DNA of 64,000 nucleotides from NCBI GenBank assembly GCA_900470445.1, contig UCAU01000004.1, positions 108,510-172,509 of the forward strand, given 5' to 3'. The position numbers and the translations under genes were made by a program. This DNA comes from Hyphomicrobiales bacterium (GTDB taxonomy: Bacteria; Pseudomonadota; Alphaproteobacteria; Rhizobiales; Devosiaceae). This document shows, piece after piece, positions 14,683 through 23,054 of the stretch. The notes under the pieces are model-generated. The model made no database searches. It saw nothing but the letters and a program-made list of their open reading frames with translations, and had not been told where the DNA came from. Within the stretch, counting starts at the first letter, position 1; every line of letters begins with the position of its first letter.

Positions 14683-15378
14683 TCAGGATGCAGTGTCGTC
14701 CTCGTCCGGAATGGGCGCAGTGTTGGGGATGCGCACATTGGTGACGTCGGAGAGCAGAATCTTGCTGGTGCCAACCGTCAGGATCGGCTGGGCGCCTGAG
14801 AAGTCGACCGCGGTGACGATGCCGATGGTGGAGGTGGATACCTTGATCGTATTGCCCGACAGATTGGTCCCCTTGATCTCGATCGTATAGGTGCCATCGG
14901 GCTGGGTATTGCCGTCCGACCCCTTACCGGTCCACAGGAAATTGCCCGGGCCTTTATCGAGTGAGCCGGCCTCGGTATAGACCACGCGGCCATTGGCGTT
15001 CTTGATGGTGACGGTGGCGTTGGCCACTTGCGCGTCGGCATTGAATGCCCAGGTGGCGCCGCCGTTTTTGAGTTCGGCGGTGGTGCCGGCGGCGGTGATT
15101 TCCCTGCCGATATAGGAGACGGCGTCGGTCTTGCCCGTACTCTGCGTGGTTTGCAGCAGGCTTTCGAGGAATTCGTTGGTCTTGAGCTGCTGCTCGACAC
15201 CGGTGAACTGCACCAATTGAGCCGTGAACTGATTGGTATCGAGCGGATCCAGCGGGTTCTGGTTTTTCAGCTGCGTGGTCAGGATATTGAGAAAAGTATC
15301 GAAATTCTCGGCAATGGTGGTGCGCGAGCCGCTGAGGGCACTGGTGTTGGACCTTCCCGAAACGCTATCGACGGTCAT
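14683..15378 (-). CDS. flgD: FlgD, flagellar hook-capping protein
   Basis: The ATG at 15376-15378 (231 residues) is preceded by TAAGGATC; the longer open frame reads through fliK sequence. The product has the FlgD N-terminal signature NFDTFLNILTTQLKNQNPLD, then DPLDTNQFTAQLVQFTGVEQ and LKTNEFLESLL. The C-terminal half has the FlgD Tudor/Ig-like region (AVSYIGREITAAG, VYTEAGSLDKGPGNFLW). FlgD is exported and caps the growing hook to let FlgE polymerise. The gene follows fliK by ten bases, so the two hook-length and hook-assembly proteins are made from one message. Confidence 0.95.
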   Translation of the reverse strand: MTVDSVSGRSNTSALSGSRTTIAENFDTFLNILTTQLKNQNPLDPLDTNQFTAQLVQFTGVEQQLKTNEFLESLLQTTQSTGKTDAVSYIGREITAAGTTAELKNGGATWAFNADAQVANATVTIKNANGRVVYTEAGSLDKGPGNFLWTGKGSDGNTQPDGTYTIEIKGTNLSGNTIKVSTSTIGIVTAVDFSGAQPILTVGTSKILLSDVTNVRIPNTAPIPDEDDTAS

Positions 15379-15388
15379 GGGCTGATCC

Positions 15389-16906
15389 TTACGCGAGAAT
15401 GTTGACGCCGCTGGCCGTGAGGCTGCCGCGATAAAGGTTGATGGTGGGGGCAGGCGCCTCGTCGGCTTCGCCGCTGGCCTCGCCCGCGCCGAACAGCGAA
15501 GGGCGGCCATTGCGCTCTTCGCCTTGCTGGCCGCCGCCATTGAAGGGGTTCTGCTTCAGCGAAAATTCGAGATTGGTCTTGGCGCCATCGAGCCCGGCCT
15601 GTTGCAGGGCCCGTTCCAGGCCGCGCTGATCGCGCTGCATCAGGTCGAGGGTTTCGGCCTTTTCGACGGTGAGATGGGCTTTGACCCGGCCGGTGGCGTC
15701 GATGTCGAGGCGCACATCGATGCGGCCGAGTTCGGCCGGATCGAGCCGGATCTGGAAGCGGGTGTTGCCATCGGTTGCCTGGCGGGCGACTTCGAAGGCC
15801 AGTTGCGGCAGATTAAGCTGCTGCTGGCTGGTCTGGTAGCCGGCATGGACGACGCGGGGGGCGAGCAGCGGGTCGATGCGGGCGGTCTGCTGTTGCGGTT
15901 GCGCGGCCTGGCTATCGGGTTGCTGCTTGTCGAGCGGGGCGGCGACGGGAATAGCGGCAGTTTTGGCATCGCGCTCGGGCGGTTTGCCAGTATCGGGCTG
16001 TGGATCGGTATCGCCTTTGGGCCTGTCGTCGATGGCCGGCTTGGCCTCGATTTCAGGTTTGGCGGCCGCCTCGGGCACAGGCTCGGCCTTGGCTTCGGCG
16101 GTTTTGCCGGTGATAGCCGGCTCGGTCAGCTTGAGTTCGGGCGTCGCCAACGGCTGGGCGTTGGCGGTGGTTTCGACCTTGATGGCAGTGCGAGCGGCGA
16201 GCTTGTCGAGCGCGGCCCGTAAATCGGGATCAAGCTCGGCACTGGCCTTGTCCATGCCCAGGGCTGCAAGCGTTTCGGGTGCGGCATCGCCGGCACTGAG
16301 AGCTTTCGCAAGAGCGGCGAGCTTATTGCCCATATCAGCCAATTGCTGGGCCAGTTCGGCATTGGCGGAGACATCGGTGGCGGCATTGCCGCCCTGCAGC
16401 GATAGCGCGAGCGGGGCCAGGGCCTTGGCCAATAGATCGGTAGCGCTGGTGCCCGTCGCGCCATTGGCGAGGGCGGTTAGCTCGGCTGCGCTGGGCAGGT
16501 TATCGAATGACACGCCCAGGGACTTGGCCAGCGCCTCGAGTGCTGCGGTGAGATCGGCCATTTCCTGGTCAGTCGGGGCCTTGCCGGCCTCAAGGCTGGC
16601 GCTGAGCTTGGCGAGGCGGTCGAGCAGGTCAGCCAATTCGCCTTTGGGCGGGGCCGGCTGGATGGGCATGGTAGCGTCGACCGGGGCGGCGACGGCCTGC
16701 GGATCATCGGTCGCGCGTTCTTCGTCATCGGCGCGAGGTTTGGACGGCTCGCTGGCGGGGGCAGGCTTGGCTGGCGTGGGTGCAGCTTTGCTGACGTCGT
16801 CGAGCAGTTCGGCAAAGGCGTCGTGCCGCGCCAAAGCCTGGCCATCGAGGCTCTTGCTGAGAGTGCCGGTGGCGGTCGAGGTCAAGACGGTCAGATTTGA
16901 TGCCAC
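15389..16906 (-). CDS. fliK: FliK-like hook-length control protein
   Basis: The 505-residue product starts at a GTG. Residues 1-390 are a long, Ala/Pro/Asp/Glu-rich low-complexity region, as expected for the ruler part of FliK. The C-terminal domain (about 395-475) is the conserved Flg_hook part: FQIRLDPAELGRIDVRLDI, then TGRVKAHLTVEKAETLDLM and ERALQQAGLDGAKTNLEFSL. This domain contacts FlhB to switch export from hook to filament proteins. The sigma-54 promoter at 16949-16964 lies 43 bases upstream of the start. Length and low complexity are normal for the family. Confidence 0.93.
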   Translation of the reverse strand: MASNLTVLTSTATGTLSKSLDGQALARHDAFAELLDDVSKAAPTPAKPAPASEPSKPRADDEERATDDPQAVAAPVDATMPIQPAPPKGELADLLDRLAKLSASLEAGKAPTDQEMADLTAALEALAKSLGVSFDNLPSAAELTALANGATGTSATDLLAKALAPLALSLQGGNAATDVSANAELAQQLADMGNKLAALAKALSAGDAAPETLAALGMDKASAELDPDLRAALDKLAARTAIKVETTANAQPLATPELKLTEPAITGKTAEAKAEPVPEAAAKPEIEAKPAIDDRPKGDTDPQPDTGKPPERDAKTAAIPVAAPLDKQQPDSQAAQPQQQTARIDPLLAPRVVHAGYQTSQQQLNLPQLAFEVARQATDGNTRFQIRLDPAELGRIDVRLDIDATGRVKAHLTVEKAETLDLMQRDQRGLERALQQAGLDGAKTNLEFSLKQNPFNGGGQQGEERNGRPSLFGAGEASGEADEAPAPTINLYRGSLTASGVNILA

Positions 16907-16948
16907 GCTAAGCGGACCCGTGAAGTGAGACTAATCCGGCAAGAGCAA

Positions 16949-16964
16949 TGCAAGAGGGGTGCCA
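16949..16964 (-). promoter_or_regulatory. Sigma-54 promoter of the fliK-flgD operon
   Basis: On the minus strand the sequence is TGGCACCCCTCTTGCA, fitting the -24/-12 consensus TGGCAC-N5-TTGCA with the GG and GC elements correctly spaced. Transcription would begin near 16938, about 30 bases before the fliK start. The genome encodes the matching activator, FlbD, nearby. Confidence 0.75.
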
Positions 16965-16992
16965 AGTGGCGCATGTACGCAATGTTGTTATA

Positions 16993-17005
16993 ATTCAAAG
17001 GGTTG
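16993..17005 (+). promoter_or_regulatory. IHF-like site upstream of fliK promoter
   Basis: ATTCAAAGGGTTG matches the IHF consensus WATCAANNNNTTR at all but one position and is also a near-perfect inverted repeat (AATTCAA and TTGAATT, 16992-17009). It lies between the -24 element and the enhancer-like palindrome, the position where IHF bends DNA in sigma-54 flagellar promoters. Confidence 0.45.
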
Positions 17006-17059
17006 AATTTGGTCCTGGACGGCGCTGACACATCCTATCTCGGCAGAAAAGGTGGGTAG

Positions 17060-17074
17060 CGGCAATTGTTGCCG
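17060..17074. promoter_or_regulatory. Candidate FlbD enhancer (ftr-like) palindrome
   Basis: CGGCAA-TTG-TTGCCG is a perfect inverted repeat 96 bases upstream of the fliK -24 element, a normal distance for a sigma-54 activator site. Caulobacter ftr elements are also CGGCA-type palindromes as I recall them, so FlbD is the obvious candidate to bind here. Confidence 0.45.
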
Positions 17075-17166
17075 GGTGTTGCAGCGCATTGCGCGAGCGG
17101 GCGGAAGGGAGTATGGAGCGGGCCTTAAATTCGTCCGCTGGCCCTTGAACCCAACCGGATAGAGGA

Positions 17167-18321
17167 ATGATGTTGAACTCGCTTGATATTGCCAAGCGTC
17201 CTGAAGACACGCGCATTGTTGTTGCGATGTCGGGGGGCGTGGATTCTTCGGTCGTGGCAGGCCTGTTGGCCCGGCAGGGTTATGACGTGGTTGGGGTGAC
17301 GCTCCAGCTTTACGATCATGGTGAAGCCACCCACCGCAAGGGCGCGTGCTGCGCCGGGCAGGATATCCATGATGCGCGGCGCGTGGCCGCTACATTGGGC
17401 ATTCCGCATTATGTGCTCGATTATGAAGAGCGCTTCAAAAAGAGCGTCATCGCGCCCTTCGCCAATGCTTACCAGCAGGGCGAAACCCCGGTGCCGTGCA
17501 TTGCCTGCAACCAGTCGGTCAAGTTCGTCGACCTGATGACGGTGGCGCAGGACCTCGGCGCCGATGCCTTGGCGACGGGGCATTATGTGCAGAGCAAGCT
17601 GGGGGCGGATGGACGGCGGCAGCTGTTCCGGCCGGTCGATGCCGAGCGGGACCAGACCTATTTCCTGTTTGCCACGACGCAGGACCAGCTCGATTATCTG
17701 CGCTTTCCACTGGGCGGGATGGGCAAGGCCGAAGTGCGCGAACTGGCGCGCGAGATGGGGCTGGAAATTGCTGAAAAGCACGACAGTCAGGACATCTGCT
17801 TCGTGCCGCAGGGCAAATATGCCGACATCATCCGCAAGATGCATCCCGAGGCGGTCGCAACGGGCGAGATCGTGCATCTGGATGGCCGCGTGCTGGGGAC
17901 GCATGAAGGCATCGTCAATTACACGGTTGGCCAGCGCAAAGGCCTGGGGATCGCAGCAGCCGAGCCGCTTTATGTGATCAAGCTCGAGCACAAGACGGGC
18001 CGCGTCATTGTAGGGCCGCGCGAGGCGCTCAAGACCCATACGGTGCGCTTGCGCAATGTGAACTGGCTCGGCGGACGGCCGTTGGCCGAACTCAGCGCCG
18101 GCAATGGCGCCCCGGTCGAGGTCAAGGTGCGCTCGACACGCGGACCGCAGCCCGCCGTGGTGCAGATGCGGGGCGAAGATGTTTTCGTGACGCTGGTATC
18201 TGGCGAATACGGCATTTCGCCGGGCCAGGCCTGCGTGTTTTACGCCGATGATACGCCGACCTCGGAAGTCTGGGGCGGCGGGTTTATCGCCGAAGCAGTG
18301 CCGGCGGTGTTTGCGGCGTAG
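17167..18321 (+). CDS. mnmA: MnmA, tRNA-specific 2-thiouridylase
   Basis: The 384-residue product has the ATP-pyrophosphatase P-loop [19 protein letters not shown] near residue 20. It has the two catalytic cysteines in family context, [12 protein letters not shown] and [14 protein letters not shown]. The C-terminal beta-barrel domains follow, with [18 protein letters not shown] and [15 protein letters not shown]. MnmA transfers sulfur to uridine 34 of Lys, Glu and Gln tRNAs in the cytoplasm. AGAGGA abuts the first ATG, so the adjacent second ATG at 17170 may be the true start. It diverges from fliK, sharing that control region. Confidence 0.96.
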   Translation: MMLNSLDIAKRPEDTRIVVAMSGGVDSSVVAGLLARQGYDVVGVTLQLYDHGEATHRKGACCAGQDIHDARRVAATLGIPHYVLDYEERFKKSVIAPFANAYQQGETPVPCIACNQSVKFVDLMTVAQDLGADALATGHYVQSKLGADGRRQLFRPVDAERDQTYFLFATTQDQLDYLRFPLGGMGKAEVRELAREMGLEIAEKHDSQDICFVPQGKYADIIRKMHPEAVATGEIVHLDGRVLGTHEGIVNYTVGQRKGLGIAAAEPLYVIKLEHKTGRVIVGPREALKTHTVRLRNVNWLGGRPLAELSAGNGAPVEVKVRSTRGPQPAVVQMRGEDVFVTLVSGEYGISPGQACVFYADDTPTSEVWGGGFIAEAVPAVFAA

Positions 18322-18326
18322 CAGAA

Positions 18327-19154
18327 ATGAGCAAGCCGCTCATTTCGACGGAGCACGCCCGGCCGGCGCTTGAGGCGCGGTGGCCGGGCGTTTCCGCGTT
18401 TTCGCCATTGGTCGAAGGCGAGGAGTCCCGGGCGTTTCGTTTCGAGCGCGGCGGGCAGGATTTCGTGTTGCGCATCAATCGCGAGTTGGGCGGCTTCGCC
18501 AAGGATGACTTGGTGCAGCGGCTGTTCGGTGACCAATTGCCGATCCCCCAAATCATGCAGATAGGGCAGTTGGAGGATGGGCTGGCCCTTTGCATCTCGC
18601 GGATGGTGCTGGGGACAACGCTGCAGGCGCTGCCGGCGGATCGCCTGACACCGACATTGCAGCCAGTTGCCGACCTGCTTGAGAGTATTGCGGCCATCAA
18701 TGTTGGTGCGATCGCGGGATTTGGGCCGTTCGATGCGCAGGGCAGGGCTCGCTTTGCCGGATGGACCGCCTTTGTGGCGAGTATCGGCGACGTGGCTCAC
18801 TATGATTGGTCGCGAGCCTGCATCGAGGGCGTTGCGCCCTGGCTGGAACAGGTGATGGCATTGTCCAAGGTCTGCCCCAATGCACGCCATCTGGTGCATG
18901 GCGATTTCGGGTCAAACAATGTGCTGTTCGCGGAGGGGCGGATCAGCGGCGTGATCGATTGGTCCGAAGCCATGGTCGGGGACGGGCTTTATGATGTGGC
19001 CAACATTCTGTTCTGGCGGACCGGGCTTGATTGCATGGAACAGCAGGCGGCCTTCTTTGAGGCCAACCGCCCAACTTGGCTCGCCCGCCGGGACCTGCTG
19101 CGGTGCTATCAGCTCCGTATTGGATCTGATCTATCAACGCGCGCTGGCCGGTGA
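18327..19154 (+). CDS. Aminoglycoside phosphotransferase-family kinase
   Basis: The 275-residue protein has an APH/choline-kinase fold: an N-lobe nucleotide strand (FRFERGGQDFVLRINRE), the catalytic HGDFGSNNVLF motif (Brenner HxDxxxxN) and the metal-binding VIDWSEAMVGDGLYDVANIL motif, in the order expected for kinases of this clan. Substrates in the clan range from antibiotics to sugars and choline, so naming it a resistance gene would be unjustified. It begins five bases after mnmA, with no clear ribosome-binding site, and is probably co-transcribed with it. Confidence 0.82.
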   Translation: MSKPLISTEHARPALEARWPGVSAFSPLVEGEESRAFRFERGGQDFVLRINRELGGFAKDDLVQRLFGDQLPIPQIMQIGQLEDGLALCISRMVLGTTLQALPADRLTPTLQPVADLLESIAAINVGAIAGFGPFDAQGRARFAGWTAFVASIGDVAHYDWSRACIEGVAPWLEQVMALSKVCPNARHLVHGDFGSNNVLFAEGRISGVIDWSEAMVGDGLYDVANILFWRTGLDCMEQQAAFFEANRPTWLARRDLLRCYQLRIGSDLSTRAGR

Positions 19155-19283
19155 TCGTCCGATGCTCGATTGGGCGCGGTGAAGGTGTGGGGAAGTCGCT
19201 AACTTCTGAGGTGTTTGCGGCTTAGCGTAGGGCCTTCACGGCCTGATGGGGCTGTGGCATTTCTAGGTGATCCTGGGGGCCCG

Positions 19284-19916
19284 ATGATGTCGTTGACCAC
19301 TCTTGTTGCATTTGCAGGCGTGGCGCTGGTCATGGTGATGACGCCGGGGCCGAATATGGCTTATCTGGTGTCGCGCTCGATTGCGCAGGGGCGGCTGGCT
19401 GGGCTGGTTTCGCTGATTGGCGTGGCGACCGGCTTCATTATTTACATGTTGCTGGCCGCGTTCGGCATTACGGCGCTGTTGCTGGCGGTGCCGCTGGCCT
19501 ATGACGCGATCCGCATTGCGGGCGCGCTCTATCTGGCTTGGATGGCCTGGGGCGCACTCAAGCCGGGTGGGCGGTCGGTGTTTCAGGTGCGCGATCTGCC
19601 GCCGGATTCCCCGCGCAAACTTTACCTGATGGGGCTGTTTACCAGCCTGCTCAATCCCAAGGTTGCCGCGCTCTATCTGTCGCTGCTGCCGCAATTCATC
19701 AACAAGGCGCATGGCGATGTGCTGGGCCAGACGCTGGCGCTGGGCGCCATCCAGATATTGGTCAGCGTATGCGGCAATATGATGTGGATTTTGCTGGCGG
19801 GTGTGGTGGCCAGCTTTTTCACGCAGCGGCCCTGGTGGGCGCGGGCGCAGCGCTGGCTGATGGGCACGGTATTGGGGCTGTTGGCGGTGCGGATGGCGGC
19901 GGATAGCAGCCGGTAG
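19284..19916 (+). CDS. LysE/RhtB-family exporter
   Basis: Starting at ATG 19284 gives 210 residues, with MMSLTTLVAFAGVALVMVMT followed by the PGPNMAYLVS loop typical of the family. There are six predicted membrane segments and the conserved LLNPKVAALYLSLLPQF motif. It would export an amino acid or similar metabolite across the inner membrane. It is the second LysE-type gene in this window (the other is at 4450-5061), and the two proteins are only distantly alike. The frame upstream of 19284 lacks family sequence. Confidence 0.88.
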   Translation: MMSLTTLVAFAGVALVMVMTPGPNMAYLVSRSIAQGRLAGLVSLIGVATGFIIYMLLAAFGITALLLAVPLAYDAIRIAGALYLAWMAWGALKPGGRSVFQVRDLPPDSPRKLYLMGLFTSLLNPKVAALYLSLLPQFINKAHGDVLGQTLALGAIQILVSVCGNMMWILLAGVVASFFTQRPWWARAQRWLMGTVLGLLAVRMAADSSR

Positions 19917-20020
19917 GTGCTTTGTTAACTTGGAGCATGAGCGGGCGCAGTATCACTCACCCTGACTGCTGAACGCAGAATTGTCGTCGCGCTCCCTCAA
20001 GGGGCTCCGCGGGTTTTGAG

Positions 20021-20212
20021 CTATTGTGCGGGAGCCTCGACAGGAGGCGCTGCGGCCTCAGTTGCTGCGGTGTTAGCTTCGCGCAATTGCTGGTAGGCGT
20101 TGATGCCGCCCAGCGACGTCGAGATGGCGATAACCACCAGCAGCGCGCCCAGCACGAGCAGCATGATGCGGGCCGGTGTCAGTGCGAATGGGCTCAGTTT
20201 GGGTTCGTCCAT
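20021..20212 (-). CDS. Small single-pass membrane protein
   Basis: The 63-residue product has one hydrophobic helix (IMLLVLGALLVVIAISTSLG, residues about 16-36), a short N-terminal cytoplasmic segment and an Ala/Pro/Glu-rich C-terminus. I do not recognise a family. It is divergent from the sigma-factor gene with about 110 bases between the two starts, and it may share regulation with that operon. Coding potential is supported by a clean start, a real membrane helix and the lack of a competing ORF. Confidence 0.55.
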   Translation of the reverse strand: MDEPKLSPFALTPARIMLLVLGALLVVIAISTSLGGINAYQQLREANTAATEAAAPPVEAPAQ

Positions 20213-20325
20213 CGGAAGACCTCAAAATAAATCTGCTCAGAACCACCAAAGGAGCGGGCGGGCAGCGGCGTCTTAGCACTATAAGAGGCCCAAGGTTAAG
20301 GCTTGCGCGAGTGTTTGCCCCCGTG

Positions 20326-20880
20326 ATGGGACTGTCTGCCGCACCACAGATCGATCATGCCGGTGCGCTGACGCGGGCGCTGGTCGTTCGCGCGCAGAAT
20401 GGCGATGCTGCCGCATTCGGCGAGTTGATCGAGGATCATTATGACCTGATCTACCGTACGGCCTGGAAGTGGTGCGGTAATCGCACCGATGCCGAGGATG
20501 TGGCGCAGGATGTGTGCGTCAAGCTGGGCGGCGCGATTGGCGGGTTCGACGGGCGTAGCGCCTTTTCGAGCTGGGTCTATCGCATCACGCTCAATGCAGT
20601 GCGCGACATGCAGCGGGCGGCCAGCCGGCGCGGCAAATATGCCGATGCCTATGCCGAGGTGAGCCCGGAAGATCACCCTGCCGACCAGGAAGAGGCAGCA
20701 ACATCGCGTCAGCTCTGGGCGGCGGTGCGGGAATTGCCCGAAAAGCAACGCGACGCGGTGTTGCTGGTTTATGCGGAGGAATTGAGCCACGCGGCGGCGG
20801 CCGAAATCATGGGCGTCAAGGAGGCTACGGTCTCCTTCCATGTGCATGAGGCACGCAAGACCCTGAGGGGGCTGCTATGA
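20326..20880 (+). CDS. ECF-type RNA polymerase sigma factor
   Basis: Translation from ATG 20326 gives 184 residues; the open frame continues upstream but without family sequence. Region 2 (about residues 20-90) contains GELIEDHYDLIYRTAWKWCG, DAEDVAQDVCVKL and FSSWVYRITLNAVRD. Region 4 (about 125-180) contains LPEKQRDAVLLVYAEELSHA and AEIMGVKEATVSFHVHEARK, the -35 binding helix-turn-helix. It would direct transcription of its own regulon. Its stop overlaps the start of the VWA gene (ATGA), so the two products are made together and the VWA protein is the natural candidate for its regulator. Confidence 0.88.
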   Translation: MGLSAAPQIDHAGALTRALVVRAQNGDAAAFGELIEDHYDLIYRTAWKWCGNRTDAEDVAQDVCVKLGGAIGGFDGRSAFSSWVYRITLNAVRDMQRAASRRGKYADAYAEVSPEDHPADQEEAATSRQLWAAVRELPEKQRDAVLLVYAEELSHAAAAEIMGVKEATVSFHVHEARKTLRGLL

Positions 20881-22994
20881 GCGACGATATGCACGATCCA
20901 TTCACCGGTCTGAGCCAGACCAAGGCGCCTGCGGGCAATGCCGAGGCGAAAAAGCGCGCTTTGGCAGCCGCCATGGCGGCATTTGAAGCCGCGCAGACGG
21001 AAACTGCCAACAAATCTGCAGAGGCAACCAAAGGAAACCGGAAAGGGAGCCGTCTTAATTCCATCATCACTACCCTGAAAGGGAACTGGATCATGGATAT
21101 GCGTCTCCCCATCGGCACGGCGGCCATTGCATTGCTCGTGCTGCCGCTCGGCTACCAGCTTTACAGTAGCACCTCGATGACACCGAGCCAGGTGAACCAG
21201 ACTGCCAGCCAGCCGCCCATCTTGTTCGATCCGCCGCCAACCACCATGCCGGTCGATCCCACGACTTTGGGCGCAGCGCAGCCGGAGAGTGAAGTTGCGG
21301 CTCCGGCGGCTCCAATCACCCCGGCGCCCGTCGATGACATGCGGCTGCGCCAGCAGGCGGCCGAACCGCAATTTGGCGGAGAACTCACCGACAACATGTT
21401 CCTTGCGCCGCCACCAGCGCCCACCACGGTCATGCCGATCGGGGCAGTGGCGCGGGGGACGACGCCGGATTATGCCGTTGCGCCCCAGGCCGAAGCCAGC
21501 GGCGATCAATTCACCAGTTTTGAGGAACAGCGCCTCAAGGTTGCCGCAAGCGAGCCGGTCTCGACCTTCTCGATCGATGTGGATACGGCCAGCTATTCCT
21601 ATGTGCGGCGCTCGTTGGAAGAGGGCTATGTGCCCGAGCCAGACGCCGTGCGGATCGAGGAACTGCTGAACTATTTCCCCTATGATTATGCACCGGCGGA
21701 AAGCGCGACGACGCCCTTCAAGCCAACCATGGCGGTGTTTCCCACGCCCTGGAATCCCAAGACGCAGCTGCTCGAAATCGGCATCAAGGGCTATGTGCCC
21801 CCAGCCGGCGAGGACAAGCCGAGCAATCTGGTATTCCTGATCGATACGTCGGGGTCGATGGACGAGCCGGACAAGCTGCCGCTGCTGCAGCGGGCTTTCG
21901 GGCTCCTGGTGGATCAGCTTTCGGCCAATGATACGGTGTCGATCGTGACCTATGCCGGCTCGGCCGGGGTGGTGCTGGAGCCCACCAAGGCGACCGAAAA
22001 GGCCAAGATCCTGGCGGCGCTCGACCAGCTGTATGCCGGTGGCAGCACGGCGGGCGCCGAAGGGATCGAGCTGGCCTATAAGCTGGCTGAACAATCCAAG
22101 GTCAGCGGCGGCACCAATCGGGTTATCCTGGCCACCGATGGCGATTTCAATGTGGGGATCGACGACCCCGAAAAGCTGGAAGACTTCATCAAGGCCAAGC
22201 GCGATAGCGGCGTGACGCTGTCGGTGTTGGGTTTTGGCAAGGGTAATCTGGACGATGCGACCATGCAGGCGCTGGCCCAGAACGGCAATGGCAATGCCAG
22301 CTACATCTCCAATTTCCGCGAGGCCCAGAAGGTGCTGGTGGAGGAGGTCGGCTCGACCCTGAACATGATCGCCAAAGATGTGAAAATCCAGGTGGAGTTC
22401 AATCCGGCCGTGGTCAGCGAATACCGGCTGATCGGCTATGAGACGCGGGCGCTCAACCGCGAAGATTTCAACAATGATGCGGTCGATGCCGGCGACATCG
22501 GGGCTGGGCATACGGTGACCGCGCTCTATGAAATCACTCCGGTCGGTTCGGGCGCCGAATTGGTCGAGCCGCTGCGTTATGGCAACCAGCAACCGGCGGC
22601 CGGCGAGGCAGCGGGCGAAGAAATCGCCTTCCTCAAGATGCGCTACAAAATGCCCGATAGCGATGTCAGCCAGTTGATCGAGCAGGCCGTGACGCCCAGC
22701 GTGGTCTATGGCGATATCGGCGAAGCGAGCGACGATGCGCGGTTTGCTGCGGCCGTGGCGGCTTTCGGGCAGAAGCTCAAGGGTTCCGACTATGTCAGGG
22801 ATATGAGCTGGGCCGATATTCAGGCACTGGCGCAATCGGGCAAGGGCGCGGATGAGAGCGGCTATCGCGCCGAGTTCATTCAGTTGCTGAAGACGGCCGC
22901 GTTGCTCCAGCCTGATGCCAAGCCTGCGGCGGCTGCAGAGCCCGCAACGGACGACACTTGCACTTCGACTGTCGAGACCGGCAGCGTTTGCTAG
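20877..22994 (+). CDS. Membrane-anchored VWA-domain protein (YfbK-like)
   Basis: The 705-residue product has an N-terminal cytoplasmic stretch (residues 1-75, Ala/Lys-rich), one membrane helix (about 76-92, PIGTAAIALLVLPLGYQLYS), a Pro/Ala-rich linker and a YfbK-type N-domain (FSIDVDTASYSYVRRSL). A von Willebrand A domain then runs from about 317 to 480, with an intact MIDAS (FLIDTSGSM), followed by the DUF3520 tail (TVTALYEITPVG). The coupling to an ECF sigma gene and the short cytoplasmic N-terminus suggest a membrane-bound anti-sigma-like role, with the VWA domain sensing something outside. This is inference. Related proteins have no settled function. Confidence 0.85.
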   Translation: MSDDMHDPFTGLSQTKAPAGNAEAKKRALAAAMAAFEAAQTETANKSAEATKGNRKGSRLNSIITTLKGNWIMDMRLPIGTAAIALLVLPLGYQLYSSTSMTPSQVNQTASQPPILFDPPPTTMPVDPTTLGAAQPESEVAAPAAPITPAPVDDMRLRQQAAEPQFGGELTDNMFLAPPPAPTTVMPIGAVARGTTPDYAVAPQAEASGDQFTSFEEQRLKVAASEPVSTFSIDVDTASYSYVRRSLEEGYVPEPDAVRIEELLNYFPYDYAPAESATTPFKPTMAVFPTPWNPKTQLLEIGIKGYVPPAGEDKPSNLVFLIDTSGSMDEPDKLPLLQRAFGLLVDQLSANDTVSIVTYAGSAGVVLEPTKATEKAKILAALDQLYAGGSTAGAEGIELAYKLAEQSKVSGGTNRVILATDGDFNVGIDDPEKLEDFIKAKRDSGVTLSVLGFGKGNLDDATMQALAQNGNGNASYISNFREAQKVLVEEVGSTLNMIAKDVKIQVEFNPAVVSEYRLIGYETRALNREDFNNDAVDAGDIGAGHTVTALYEITPVGSGAELVEPLRYGNQQPAAGEAAGEEIAFLKMRYKMPDSDVSQLIEQAVTPSVVYGDIGEASDDARFAAAVAAFGQKLKGSDYVRDMSWADIQALAQSGKGADESGYRAEFIQLLKTAALLQPDAKPAAAAEPATDDTCTSTVETGSVC

Positions 22995-23015
22995 TCGCCG
23001 GATAATTCTCCCTCG

Positions 23016-23048
23016 ATTGGGCGGGCTGGGATAACCAGCCCGCCCAAT
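23016..23048. terminator. Hairpin between convergent VWA and dioxygenase genes
   Basis: Perfect 14-base arms, ATTGGGCGGGCTGG and CCAGCCCGCCCAAT, surround GATAA in the space between two convergent stops. No strong T-run follows on either strand, but the position suggests a shared terminator. Confidence 0.6.
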
Positions 23049-23054
23049 GCGCAT

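Noticed and set aside
18327-19154. Antibiotic-resistance call for the APH-family kinase
   Set aside because: The motifs define only the kinase clan. There is no close likeness to a named resistance enzyme, and the mnmA context does not suggest resistance.
20769-23054. A 761-codon minus-strand ORF opposite the sigma factor and VWA genes
   Set aside because: It is long because of high GC, but reads as a His/Arg/Ile-rich string without domains; the plus-strand genes have complete families.
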